64,000 nt of DNA from Pseudoflavonifractor capillosus (GCF_016902575.1 NZ_JACSNZ010000003.1:1-64000); one strand, 5' to 3'. Shown: positions 16,390 to 24,571, counted from the first letter of the stretch. The notes: a model not told the origin generated them from the sequence alone. Translations and numbers: made by a program.

Positions 16390-18598
16390 CCTCTCCCGCA
16401 TCCGCCTGGAGGTGGAGGGACTGGTGCAGGGGGTGGGGTTTCGCCCCACCGTCCACCGCCTCACCACCCAGTTGTCCCTGTCCGGCTTCATCCGCAACAC
16501 CCCCCAGGGGGCGGAGCTGGAACTGGAGGGGCAACCGGATCAGGTGGACCAATTCGTTCCCCTCTTGCAGCAACAGGCCCCGGTGCTGGCCCGTATTCGC
16601 CGGGTCAGCACCGTTTCCATTCCTCCCACCGGAGAGGTGGGGTTTCACATCCTCCCCAGTGTGGGAGAGCACGCCCCGGACACCCAGGTCAGCCCCGACG
16701 TGGGCATCTGTGAAGACTGTCTGCGGGAAATGCGCACCCCAGGGGATCGGCGGTACCGCCACCCCTTTCTCAACTGCACCAACTGCGGGCCCCGGTTCAC
16801 CATCATCCAAAGCATCCCCTATGACCGGGAGCGCACCGCCATGGGGGCATTCCCCATGTGTGAGGATTGCCAAGGAGAGTACACCGACATCACAGACCGC
16901 CGCTACCACGCCCAGCCCACCTGCTGCCCCAACTGCGGCCCCACCCTCACCTATCTGGATGGGGCAGGAAAGGCCGTAGAGGGCGACCCCATCCAGCTGG
17001 CCCAAGCGCAGCTGAGACAGGGTGGAATCGTGGCAGTGAAGGGGCTGGGGGGCTTCCACCTGGCCTGCCTGCCCCAGTATGCTTCCCTATTGCGGCAGCG
17101 CAAAGAGCGGGAGGGCAAACCTCTGGCCCTCATGTGCGCCGACCTGGATGCCGCCCGGGGTCTGTGTCACCTCTCCCCAGAGGAAGAGACGGCCTTGACC
17201 AGCTGGCGGCGGCCCATTGTACTGCTGCGCAAGCGTGACCCCGCCCCGGATGTGCTGAGCCACACCCCGGAACTGGGGCTCATGCTTCCCTACACTCCCT
17301 TGCACTACCTGCTCATGGAGGGCTTTTCCGCCCTGGTGATGACCAGCGCCAACCCCTCGGACTGTCCCGTGTTCATTGACAACCAGGCAGCGTTGGAAGG
17401 GTTACAGGGGATTGCCGATGGTTTTCTCCTCCACAACCGGGACATCGTCACCCGGTGTGATGACTCCCTTCTGCGGGTCTTCCGGGGCAAGGAATATCCC
17501 CTGCGCCGCAGCCGGGGCTATGTGCCCCAGCCCGTGGAGGTGTCCTGCTCCGTCCATGGACTTTTGGCCTGCGGAGCGGAACAGAAGGCGGGATTTGCTC
17601 TGGGTAAGGGTAAGGACGCCCTTTTAAGCCAGCACATCGGCGACTTAAAGAACATGGAGACCTTGGACCACTACCAGCAGCAACTGCGCCACTTCCGCAC
17701 CCTCTTCGGGGTGGAGGTGGAGGGGCTGGCCTGTGATCTCCACCCGGACTATCTCTCCACCCAGGTGGCTCACCAGCTCTCCAAAGAGCTGGGTGTACCC
17801 CTGACCCAGGTGCAGCACCACCACGCCCACATGCTCTCCTGTATGGCGGACAATGGACTGGGGGGCCCCTGTATCGGCCTTGTGTGGGACGGCACCGGGC
17901 TGGGCACCGACGGCACCATCTGGGGAGCGGAATGTCTGGCGGGAGATGCCCACGGCTTCACCCGCCTGGGTTCCATCTCCCCCATTCTCCTGCCCGGCGG
18001 AGATGCCTGTGCCCGAGACCCCGGGCGCATCGCCCACAGTCTGCGCTATGCAGCGGGGCTGGATGCAGATTCCCAGGACATGCTCACCCTCCAGCTGAAA
18101 GCGGGGCTCAACTGTCCCCCCGCCTCCAGCATGGGACGGCTCTTTGACGGGGTATATGCCCTGCTGGGCGGCTCCTCTCCCGTCCACTACGAGGGGGAGA
18201 GTGCCATTCGCCTGGAGCACATGGCCCAGGCAGGGGTCACTGAGGCTCTGCCTGTGGAGTTGGAGACGGTGGACGGGGTGTGCCGCCTGAATACTCCCAC
18301 CCTCACCGTTGCCCTCCTGGAGCGGTTGAGGCAAGGCCAATCCCCCCACCATTTGGCGGCTCAGTTTATGAATGCCATGGTGGAGCTGGCGGTGCAGCAA
18401 TGCCGATGCGCCCGGGAGAGTACCAGCTTAGACCGAGTGGTGCTCTCCGGTGGTGTCTTTCAAAATATGTATCTACTGCCCCGCATCCTGGACGCACTGA
18501 GCGCCCAGGGCTTGAGGGTCTATCATCACTCCCGGGTGTCCACCAACGATGAGGGGATCGCCCTGGGACAGCTTATGGCCGCCGCAGCCTGGCGGTGA
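16382..18598 (+). CDS. hypF: Carbamoyltransferase HypF
   Basis: Makes the cyanide ligand precursor of the [NiFe] centre from carbamoyl phosphate and ATP, loading HypE. The 738-residue product has full family length. Domains in order: acylphosphatase (VQGVGFRPTVHR, about 13-27), two zinc-finger pairs (CEDCLREM to CTNCGPRF and CEDCQGEY to CCPNCGPTL), a YrdC-like domain starting near KGLGGFHLACL, and a Kae1-like C-terminal domain (HHHAHMLSCMADN and GLVWDGTGLGTDGTIWGAE). Confidence 0.96.
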   Translation: MADLSRIRLEVEGLVQGVGFRPTVHRLTTQLSLSGFIRNTPQGAELELEGQPDQVDQFVPLLQQQAPVLARIRRVSTVSIPPTGEVGFHILPSVGEHAPDTQVSPDVGICEDCLREMRTPGDRRYRHPFLNCTNCGPRFTIIQSIPYDRERTAMGAFPMCEDCQGEYTDITDRRYHAQPTCCPNCGPTLTYLDGAGKAVEGDPIQLAQAQLRQGGIVAVKGLGGFHLACLPQYASLLRQRKEREGKPLALMCADLDAARGLCHLSPEEETALTSWRRPIVLLRKRDPAPDVLSHTPELGLMLPYTPLHYLLMEGFSALVMTSANPSDCPVFIDNQAALEGLQGIADGFLLHNRDIVTRCDDSLLRVFRGKEYPLRRSRGYVPQPVEVSCSVHGLLACGAEQKAGFALGKGKDALLSQHIGDLKNMETLDHYQQQLRHFRTLFGVEVEGLACDLHPDYLSTQVAHQLSKELGVPLTQVQHHHAHMLSCMADNGLGGPCIGLVWDGTGLGTDGTIWGAECLAGDAHGFTRLGSISPILLPGGDACARDPGRIAHSLRYAAGLDADSQDMLTLQLKAGLNCPPASSMGRLFDGVYALLGGSSPVHYEGESAIRLEHMAQAGVTEALPVELETVDGVCRLNTPTLTVALLERLRQGQSPHHLAAQFMNAMVELAVQQCRCARESTSLDRVVLSGGVFQNMYLLPRILDALSAQGLRVYHHSRVSTNDEGIALGQLMAAAAWR

Positions 18599-18612
18599 AA
18601 GGAAGGATTCCC

Positions 18613-18831
18613 ATGTGTCTTGCCGTGCCCCTGCGGCTCATTGAAATTCACGACAAAGAGGCCGTAGCAGAAGCAAACGGCATCCGCCGCACCGTCCGGG
18701 TGGACTTCATCCCCAACCCCCAGGTGGGGGATTATGTGCTGGTTCACGCCGGTTTTGCCATGGAGCGGCTGAAAGAGGAACAGGCTTTGGCCAATCTGAA
18801 AGCCTTGCAGGAGGTGGCCGATGCTCTGTGA
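18613..18831 (+). CDS. hypC: Hydrogenase assembly chaperone HypC
   Basis: A 72-residue chaperone that carries the Fe(CN)2CO unit with HypD and docks on the large subunit. The product must begin MCLAVP, because Cys2 is the functional ligand, so I place the start at the ATG at 18613 with GGAAGG upstream rather than the earlier in-frame codon. Its last 11 bases overlap hypD. Confidence 0.95.
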   Translation: MCLAVPLRLIEIHDKEAVAEANGIRRTVRVDFIPNPQVGDYVLVHAGFAMERLKEEQALANLKALQEVADAL

Positions 18832-19912
18832 AGCGGATTTTCGCCGTCCCCAGGGACTGGAACGGCTGGTACAGGCCATCCAAAGCCCAGACCTGCCCCC
18901 CATGCGGCTCATGGAGGTGTGCGGCACCCACACCATGGCTTTGGCCCGCACGGGAGTGCGGCAGCTGCTGCCACCCCAGGTACAGCTGATCTCCGGGCCC
19001 GGGTGCCCGGTGTGCGTCACCCCGGCGGGGGTCATGGACGAGGTACTGCGGCTGGCCGCCCTGCGGGGGGTCATCCTCGCCACCTACGGGGACTTGATGC
19101 GGGTGCCCGGCTCCAAGCCAGGGTTTGATTTAAGGCGGCAAAAGGCTTTAGGGGCAGACATCCAGGTGGTGTACTCCCCCATGGACGCCCTGGAGCTGGC
19201 CCAGTCCCACCCCACCAAACAGGTGATTTTCCTGGGTGTCGGCTTTGAGACCACCGCCCCTGGCACCGCCCTGGCGGTGCTGGAGGCCCAGCGGCGGGGA
19301 ATCAAAAACTTCTCCCTGCTGTGCCTGCTGAAGGCCACACCCCCCGCCCTCCGGGCGTTGCTGGGGCAAGAGGATTTCCGGGTGGACGGCTTTTTGTGCC
19401 CCGGCCATGTGGCCACCATTTTGGGGGCGGATGCCTTTCAGTTTCTCCCCCAGGAATATGAAAAACCCGCCGTGGTGGCGGGGTTTGAGGCGGGGGACTT
19501 GGTGGCCTCCCTCCACCTGCTCATCACCCAGGTGAAAGACCACACCCCAAAGCTGGAAAACGAATACACCCGGGCGGTGTCCCCCCAGGGCAATCCAATG
19601 GCCCAGCAGGTGATAACCCAGGTGCTGGAACCAAAGGACGATACATGGCGAGGACTGGGGGACATCCCCAACAGCGGGTTCGGGCTAAAAGCGGAGTTTG
19701 CCGACTTTGATGCCGCCGCCCGCTTTGGCTTCTCCCCAGTTGCCCAGTCCGCCCCCTCCCCCTGTCGGTGCGGGGACGTGATCTGTGGCCGCATTGGCCC
19801 CAGGCAGTGCCCCCTCTTTGGCACCGTGTGCAGCCCAGACACCCCGGTGGGGCCGTGCATGGTGTCCGGGGAAGGGGCCTGTGCCGCCGCCTATCTCTAT
19901 GGAAGGGAATGA
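18821..19912 (+). CDS. hypD: Hydrogenase maturation protein HypD
   Basis: Iron-sulfur scaffold on which the Fe(CN)2CO group is assembled. The 363-residue product has normal length. Recognisable signatures are EVCGTHTMAL, SGPGCPVCVTP, LGVGFETTAPGTA, CPGHVATILG and the C-terminal cysteine cluster CRCGDVICGRIGPRQCPLFG. The ATG lies inside the hypC end in another frame, consistent with coupled translation and with the HypC-HypD complex. Confidence 0.95.
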   Translation: MLCEADFRRPQGLERLVQAIQSPDLPPMRLMEVCGTHTMALARTGVRQLLPPQVQLISGPGCPVCVTPAGVMDEVLRLAALRGVILATYGDLMRVPGSKPGFDLRRQKALGADIQVVYSPMDALELAQSHPTKQVIFLGVGFETTAPGTALAVLEAQRRGIKNFSLLCLLKATPPALRALLGQEDFRVDGFLCPGHVATILGADAFQFLPQEYEKPAVVAGFEAGDLVASLHLLITQVKDHTPKLENEYTRAVSPQGNPMAQQVITQVLEPKDDTWRGLGDIPNSGFGLKAEFADFDAAARFGFSPVAQSAPSPCRCGDVICGRIGPRQCPLFGTVCSPDTPVGPCMVSGEGACAAAYLYGRE

Positions 19913-19918
19913 CCCAGG

Positions 19919-20920
19919 ATGGACCCACAATACATTACCTTAGACCACGGCAGCGGTGGAGGCCGCACCGCTCAGCTCATTGAAGAGCTGCTCCTCCCCG
20001 CCCTCAGCAATTCCCACCTGGCCCCCTTGGGGGACGGGGCGCTGCTGGACCTCTCCGGCCCCCTGGCCTTCTCCACAGACAGCTTTGTCATTGACCCCAT
20101 CTTCTTCCCCGGCGGGGACATTGGCAAGCTGGCGGTGTGCGGCACCGTCAACGATCTTGCCATGTGCGGTGCTATTCCTAAGTATCTGAGCCTGGGCATG
20201 ATTTTGGAAGAGGGCTTCCCGGTGGAGGACTTGAAGCGCATCATCACCTCCCTGGCCGCCACCGCCGCCTCCTGCGGGGTTCAGGTGGTCACGGGCGACA
20301 CCAAGGTGGTGGAACGAGGCCACGGACACGGGATCTACCTCAACACCTCGGGCATCGGGGAGGTAAAATGGCCGGGACTCTCCACCCACGCCATCCAGCC
20401 CGGAGATCAAATCCTGGTCAGCGGCACCGTAGGCGATCACGGCACCGCCGTAATGCTCTCTAGAAGCGGGATGCTCCAGGGAGACGAGCTCACTTCCGAC
20501 TGTATGCCTCTGCACCAGCTGGCAGCGGCAGCCCTGTCCGTAGGCGGTGTGCGGGTGCTGCGAGACCCCACCCGGGGCGGTGTGGCCACGGTGCTCAATG
20601 AATTTGTGGAGGGCACACCTCTGTGCGCCCAGGTGCAGGAGGACGCCGTGCCGGTGCGGCCCCAGGTGGAGGCCGCCTGCTCCCTTCTTGGGCTGGACCC
20701 CCTGTACTGCGCCAACGAGGGCAAGCTGCTGGCGGTGGTCTCTCCGGAGACCGCCCCCGCTGTGCTGGAGGCCCTGCGTGCCACGCCCGGCGGAGAGAAC
20801 GCCGCCATCATTGGCTCCATCACCACCCAGTTCCCGGGCCGGGCGGTACTGAAAACGTCTTTGGGTGCCCACCGTGTGTTGTCCAAGCTATCCGGCGCAC
20901 AGCTGCCGAGAATCTGTTAA
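19919..20920 (+). CDS. hypE: Hydrogenase maturation protein HypE
   Basis: PurM-like enzyme that dehydrates the carbamoyl group received from HypF into a thiocyanate on its C-terminal cysteine. The 333-residue product begins with LDHGSGGGRTAQLI, contains DPTRGGVATVLNE in the ATP-binding half and ends in PRIC, the essential C-terminal cysteine motif. Last of the six hyp genes in the operon. Confidence 0.96.
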   Translation: MDPQYITLDHGSGGGRTAQLIEELLLPALSNSHLAPLGDGALLDLSGPLAFSTDSFVIDPIFFPGGDIGKLAVCGTVNDLAMCGAIPKYLSLGMILEEGFPVEDLKRIITSLAATAASCGVQVVTGDTKVVERGHGHGIYLNTSGIGEVKWPGLSTHAIQPGDQILVSGTVGDHGTAVMLSRSGMLQGDELTSDCMPLHQLAAAALSVGGVRVLRDPTRGGVATVLNEFVEGTPLCAQVQEDAVPVRPQVEAACSLLGLDPLYCANEGKLLAVVSPETAPAVLEALRATPGGENAAIIGSITTQFPGRAVLKTSLGAHRVLSKLSGAQLPRIC

Positions 20921-20940
20921 AAAAGTGAGGGGATGTCACC

Positions 20941-21321
20941 ATGCAGACCAACCAGAAAATTGAGATCACTCCCGAGGAAATTGTACCCACCGCAGAAAAA
21001 ATGAGGCAGGAGGGGCGACTGCTCATTATGATCCACGGCCACATGGAAAACGACGGTACCCCTGTGGTCACCTATGACTACGACGACGGTCCCAACGTCC
21101 TGAGCTACGAGGTGCGGGGCCACGCCACCGTGCCCACCATCTCCCACATCTACGACGCCGCTGCCCAGTGGGCGGAGCGAGACGTGGCGGAGCTGGTACC
21201 CATCACCTTTGAGGGGCTGGATTGCAGCCAGCGCCTGTTCATGCCGGACAACCTGCTCAGCGGCGAGGGGCAGATCACCGTCACCCCCCTCAATGTGCTG
21301 CGGAACGAGAACAACCTGTAA
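20941..21321 (+). CDS. mbhK: NuoC-like hydrogenase subunit (EchD/MbhK-like), displaced
   Basis: A 126-residue soluble protein. The segment PTISHIYDAAAQWAERDVAELVPITFEGL followed by RLFMPDNL matches the core of 30-kDa NuoC/EchD subunits (W-x-E-R-E/D...G-I-x-F-x-G). This is the subunit that brackets the large subunit in complex I-like hydrogenases. It is shorter than typical NuoC and sits after hypE, about 12 kb from the catalytic gene. AGGGGATGTCACC precedes the ATG. With it, the set of hydrogenase-module subunits is complete. The assignment rests on motif reading, not on a profile search. Confidence 0.75.
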   Translation: MQTNQKIEITPEEIVPTAEKMRQEGRLLIMIHGHMENDGTPVVTYDYDDGPNVLSYEVRGHATVPTISHIYDAAAQWAERDVAELVPITFEGLDCSQRLFMPDNLLSGEGQITVTPLNVLRNENNL

Positions 21322-21335
21322 TTTCAAAGCAAAAG

Positions 21336-21562
21336 GACTGTCAAAAAACAAAAAAGCCATGACAATCTTGCATAGAAAAAGCCCTCGGCAGAGTTTTCCC
21401 GCCCGAAGGCGGGAAAATAAATCTTAATCCGTTTTTTTCGGGGACATGCGCATCGAAAAAAACACTTCTCAGCCCGCCAGTGTGGCCTTGGGTCGTCCTT
21501 TGACCCAAGGGTGCATGCAGCGGGCTGCAACCCCTCGAAAAAATGCTTGCATTTTTGAGAAG
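21336..21562 (-). repeat. Structured intergenic element, copy 1
   Basis: First of three related, non-coding copies, all in minus orientation. Reading the minus strand: a palindromic hairpin with core ATGCAAGCAT; the outer arm CAGCCCGC pairing with GCGGGCTG and enclosing the hairpin CTTGGGTC/GACCCAAG; a T-rich/A-rich stem around the conserved loop TGCGCATGTCC; the GC hairpin TTTTCCCGCC-TTCG-GGCGGGAAAA; then CTCTGCCGAGGGC and a tail ending in TTTTTTGACAGTC. It fills the space between the convergent hydrogenase operon and the sulfur locus. Stem sequences differ from copies 2 and 3 by paired changes. Confidence 0.88.
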
Positions 21563-21586
21563 CGTGTCGAACTTTTTCGACACGCT

Positions 21587-21636
21587 GAAAAGGACTGTGG
21601 GACAGAAGCGACGCTTCTGTCCCACAGTCCTTTTTT
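21587..21636. terminator. Strong bidirectional terminator
   Basis: A nearly perfect 22-bp stem (AAGGACTGTGGGACAGAAGC and its complement around GAC) has TTTTTT on its plus-strand side and TTTT on its minus-strand side. It touches the stop codon of the YeiH-like gene and can also stop plus-strand transcription coming from the hydrogenase operon. Confidence 0.85.
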
Positions 21637-21919
21637 ACTTGTTGTAGGGAATGGCGGCAAAGCTCAGGGTACCGCCGGTGGCGATGATGCCCCAGTTCAA
21701 AAACTGCTTGGAGCAGTAGGTGGTGCCCTCTTTGAAGCCCTTGGAAACGCTGGGCACCAGGTTGCAGACGATCATGGTCACCAGCAGGGCCAGCATGGGA
21801 CCGCCCATGACGGTGGGGTGAAACCACTGGGCCTGGAGGGTGGTGGACTCATTGGCCAGCACACCCACCACAATGCACAGCACAATGGCCAGCCACTTGT
21901 GGGTAGTCTCTCTCTTCAT
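21635..21919 (-). CDS. YeiH-like (UPF0324) membrane protein, N-terminal fragment only
   Basis: A 94-residue protein with two hydrophobic helices (about 8-24 and 38-56) and a third weaker segment at the end. The stretch LALLVTMIVCNLVPSV through SKQFLNWGIIATGGTLSFAAI aligns by eye with the N-terminal portion of YeiH family putative sulfate exporters (pattern N-x-P...KQ-x-L-x-x-GII-x-x-G-x-x-L). YeiH proteins are usually about 340 residues, so about three quarters is missing. The frame ends at a stop codon directly before a strong terminator, and no continuation is seen downstream. It follows the sulfur fusion gene by 21 bases, probably in one transcript. It could be a decayed transporter or a free-standing small membrane protein. 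Confidence 0.6.
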   Translation of the reverse strand: MKRETTHKWLAIVLCIVVGVLANESTTLQAQWFHPTVMGGPMLALLVTMIVCNLVPSVSKGFKEGTTYCSKQFLNWGIIATGGTLSFAAIPYNK

Positions 21920-21940
21920 GTTTCGTTTCTCTCTCTTAAA

Positions 21941-24514
21941 TTAGCAAGTAGCGCCGCCCTTGACGGTCTTGTTCAGGATGGCATCCTTGTTGATGGTCTG
22001 GTGGAGCAGCTTGTCCTCCACGTACTCCATGCCCAGACGGTCGATGGTGTCGGCAAAGCGCTCGCCGGTGATGCCCTCGTCACGGAAGAACAGAATGGCA
22101 CGCTCCACCACGTCCAGAACCTCTTCCTCGCTGGTGAAGATCTTGCTGAGGGGGTGGCCATGGGCAACCTTCTTGCCCCAGCGTCCGCCCACGTAGACCT
22201 TGTAGCCTTCCGTGTACTCCTCCAGAGCGCCGAAGGGGCACTTGCCCTTACAGCGGCCGCAGTTGTTGCACTCGTTGGGATCGATGACGATCTTGCCGTC
22301 CACCACCTTGGCGATCTTGATGGGACAGGCGTTCTCCACCTGGCACACCTTGCAGCCACGGCACTTGGACAGGTTCACCATGGGCATACGCTGGCCCACG
22401 ATGCCCAGGTCGTTCAGGTCGGGCTTGACGCAGTTGTTGGGACAGCCGCCCACAGCGATCTTGAACTTGTGGGGCAGGGTCACGGTGTGGTAGCCCAGGT
22501 AGAAGCGCTCATGGATCTTGTCGCTGAGGGAGAAGGAATCCAGCAGGCCGTACTGGCAGGTGGTACCCTTACAGGCCACCACGGGACGCACCAGAGAGCC
22601 GGTACCGCCGGTGAGCAGGCCACGCTCGTTGACAAAGTCGATGAGGGGCTGAATGTTCTCGTACTTCACGCCCTGGATCTCCAGAGTCAGACGGGTGGTC
22701 ATGGTCACCTCGCCGCTGCCGAACTTCTCAGCGGCCTCAATGACAGTGCGGTGCTCGTCAGCGGTGATCTTACCGTTGCGGGTGATGATACGCACGTTGA
22801 ACACGTCGGGGTAGCGCTTGTCCTGGAGGCAGCCCAGGCCCTTGACCCGCTTGATCTCAGCGGGGCTCAGAGCGGTGGCGGGCACAGAGATCTTCACAGT
22901 GTTGATGAAGGCGCCGCCTTCCAGCACACGGGTGTTGGTGTAGCCCAGAGCCTTCAGACGGTTCTGCAGGAAGTAGCCACGCTTGCCCTTGGCACACACC
23001 AGCAGCAGCTTGTCGTCCAGGTTGGTGCCCTCGATGGGAGCGTTGACGGTGGACAGATTCACCCAGGTAGCGCCGGGCAGAGTGGCGGCGGGGTGAGCGT
23101 CCAGCACACGGTAGTCCTTGGCCTCGCCAGCAGCGTACTGGGCGGGAGTGAAGGTCTCGAAGGCGCCGGACATCTTATTCTCCAGGATGTAGCAGGCCTG
23201 GACAAAGGGGTGAATGGCGGTGGAGAAGGGGGGGGCATAGGCAAAGTCCAGGGTGTCGAAGTCGGAAACCTTGGCGCCCATGGCAATGCCGGTGACGGCG
23301 ATGTCCACCATCTTGTCCACAGCACCGGCGCCCAGCACCTGAATACCCAGCAGCTTGCCGGAGGTCTGGTCGGCGATGAGCTTGGTGACAAAGGAGGAGG
23401 CGTCGGCATAGTAGTGAGCCTTGTCGTCGGTGACGCAGGTCACGGTGACCACGTCGTAGCCCTCAGCCTTGGCCTGAGCCTCGGTGAGGCCGGTACGGCC
23501 AGCGTTCAGGTCGTCAGCCAGGCGCACCACACCAGTGCCCATGCAGCCCAGATAGGGGGTATCGGTGCCGGTGAGGTTCTTGGCCAGGCAGCGGCCGGTG
23601 ATGTTGGCGGTGGAGCCCATGGCGGACCACTGGCCCTTGCCGGTGATGCGGTTGTGTACCATGGCGCAGTCGCCCACGGCGTACACGTCATTGAGGTTGG
23701 TGCGCTGATGCTCGTCCACCACGATGGTGCCCTTCACCATCTCCAGGCCGGACTCATTGAGGAAGCCGGTGGCAGGACGGATGCCAATGGCCATCACCAC
23801 CACGTCAGCAGGCAGCACGCCGGCGCTGGTGTCCACACCAGTGGCCTTTTCGGTGCCCACAATACCCTTGAGGGCGGTGCCGGTGCGGACACGCATGCCC
23901 TTACCCTGGAGCTTGCGGCGGACGTAGTCGGCCACCTCAGCATCAAAGATGTTGGGCATCAGCTGGTCAGCCATGTCCACCACGGTGACGGACAGGCCCT
24001 TAGCCATCAGGTTCTCGGCGATCTCCAGACCGATGAAGCCGCCGCCCACCACCACAGCGCTGCGGCAGTGATTGTTGTCCACGTAGGCACGCAGACCGAT
24101 GGCATCGTCGGGGGTGCGCATGGTGTACACGCCGGGCAGGTTCACACCCTCCACGGCGGGCACGAAGGGCTCAGCGCCCACAGCCACCACCAGCTTGTCG
24201 TAGCCCACGGTGCTGGTCTCCCCCGTGGCCACATTGCGCACGGTGACAGTCTTGGCACCAGCGTCCACAGAAGTGGCCTCCATACCGGTGCACACCTCCA
24301 CACCAGTCAGGCCCTTGTACTTCTCATGGGTGTTGACGATGAGCTCGTCCCGGGTCTCGATGCTTCCTCCCACATAGTAGGGCAGGCCACAGCCAGCATA
24401 GGAAATGTCCTGGCTCTTGGTGTAAATCGTGACACTCGCATTGCGGTCTTCGCGCTTGAGCTTGGCGGCTGCCTTGGTACCTGCGGCAACGCCACCGATT
24501 ACGATTACGTTCAT
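21941..24514 (-). CDS. CoA-disulfide reductase - rhodanese - siroheme sulfite reductase-like fusion
   Basis: An 857-residue three-module protein. Residues 1-450 are a flavin-dependent CoA-disulfide/persulfide reductase: VIVIGGVAAGTKAA binds FAD, SYAGCGLPYY has the active Cys42, VVVGGGFIGLEIAE binds NAD(P)H. Residues about 455-545 resemble a rhodanese, with Cys507 in LLLVCAKGKRGYF. Residues about 555-857 resemble an anaerobic sulfite reductase: TTRLTLEIQGV, the siroheme/cluster cysteines C648-x4-C653 and C691-x3-C695, and two ferredoxin clusters (C718/721/724/730 and C749/752/755/759). I infer NAD(P)H-driven reduction of persulfide, polysulfide or sulfite. The ATG at 24514 has GGAGAG 7 bases upstream; a TTG at 24535 is less likely. 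It is divergent from a LysR gene. Confidence 0.9.
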   Translation of the reverse strand: MNVIVIGGVAAGTKAAAKLKREDRNASVTIYTKSQDISYAGCGLPYYVGGSIETRDELIVNTHEKYKGLTGVEVCTGMEATSVDAGAKTVTVRNVATGETSTVGYDKLVVAVGAEPFVPAVEGVNLPGVYTMRTPDDAIGLRAYVDNNHCRSAVVVGGGFIGLEIAENLMAKGLSVTVVDMADQLMPNIFDAEVADYVRRKLQGKGMRVRTGTALKGIVGTEKATGVDTSAGVLPADVVVMAIGIRPATGFLNESGLEMVKGTIVVDEHQRTNLNDVYAVGDCAMVHNRITGKGQWSAMGSTANITGRCLAKNLTGTDTPYLGCMGTGVVRLADDLNAGRTGLTEAQAKAEGYDVVTVTCVTDDKAHYYADASSFVTKLIADQTSGKLLGIQVLGAGAVDKMVDIAVTGIAMGAKVSDFDTLDFAYAPPFSTAIHPFVQACYILENKMSGAFETFTPAQYAAGEAKDYRVLDAHPAATLPGATWVNLSTVNAPIEGTNLDDKLLLVCAKGKRGYFLQNRLKALGYTNTRVLEGGAFINTVKISVPATALSPAEIKRVKGLGCLQDKRYPDVFNVRIITRNGKITADEHRTVIEAAEKFGSGEVTMTTRLTLEIQGVKYENIQPLIDFVNERGLLTGGTGSLVRPVVACKGTTCQYGLLDSFSLSDKIHERFYLGYHTVTLPHKFKIAVGGCPNNCVKPDLNDLGIVGQRMPMVNLSKCRGCKVCQVENACPIKIAKVVDGKIVIDPNECNNCGRCKGKCPFGALEEYTEGYKVYVGGRWGKKVAHGHPLSKIFTSEEEVLDVVERAILFFRDEGITGERFADTIDRLGMEYVEDKLLHQTINKDAILNKTVKGGATC

Positions 24515-24549
24515 GGCTAACTCTCCTTTGTTCAATGTTTCGCATATTG

Positions 24550-24555
24550 ATTATA
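24550..24555 (-). promoter_or_regulatory. -10 element of the sulfur fusion gene
   Basis: A perfect TATAAT on the minus strand lies about 36 bases upstream of the start codon. The hexamer 17 bases further upstream (CAATTA) is far from TTGACA. A good -10 with a poor -35 is typical of activator-dependent promoters and fits control by the divergent LysR protein. Confidence 0.6.
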
Positions 24556-24571
24556 ACATACAAGGGGTGTT

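Noticed and set aside
21322-21640. Insertion sequence or MITE with transposase
   Set aside because: No transposase frame, no clear terminal inverted repeats and no target duplication flank the element copies, so I call it a structured repeat only.
21446-24520. 1024-codon plus-strand open frame over the sulfur fusion gene
   Set aside because: It is antisense to a protein with clear catalytic motifs, and its 5' end runs through the intergenic element and a terminator. It has no domain signature and no ribosome site.
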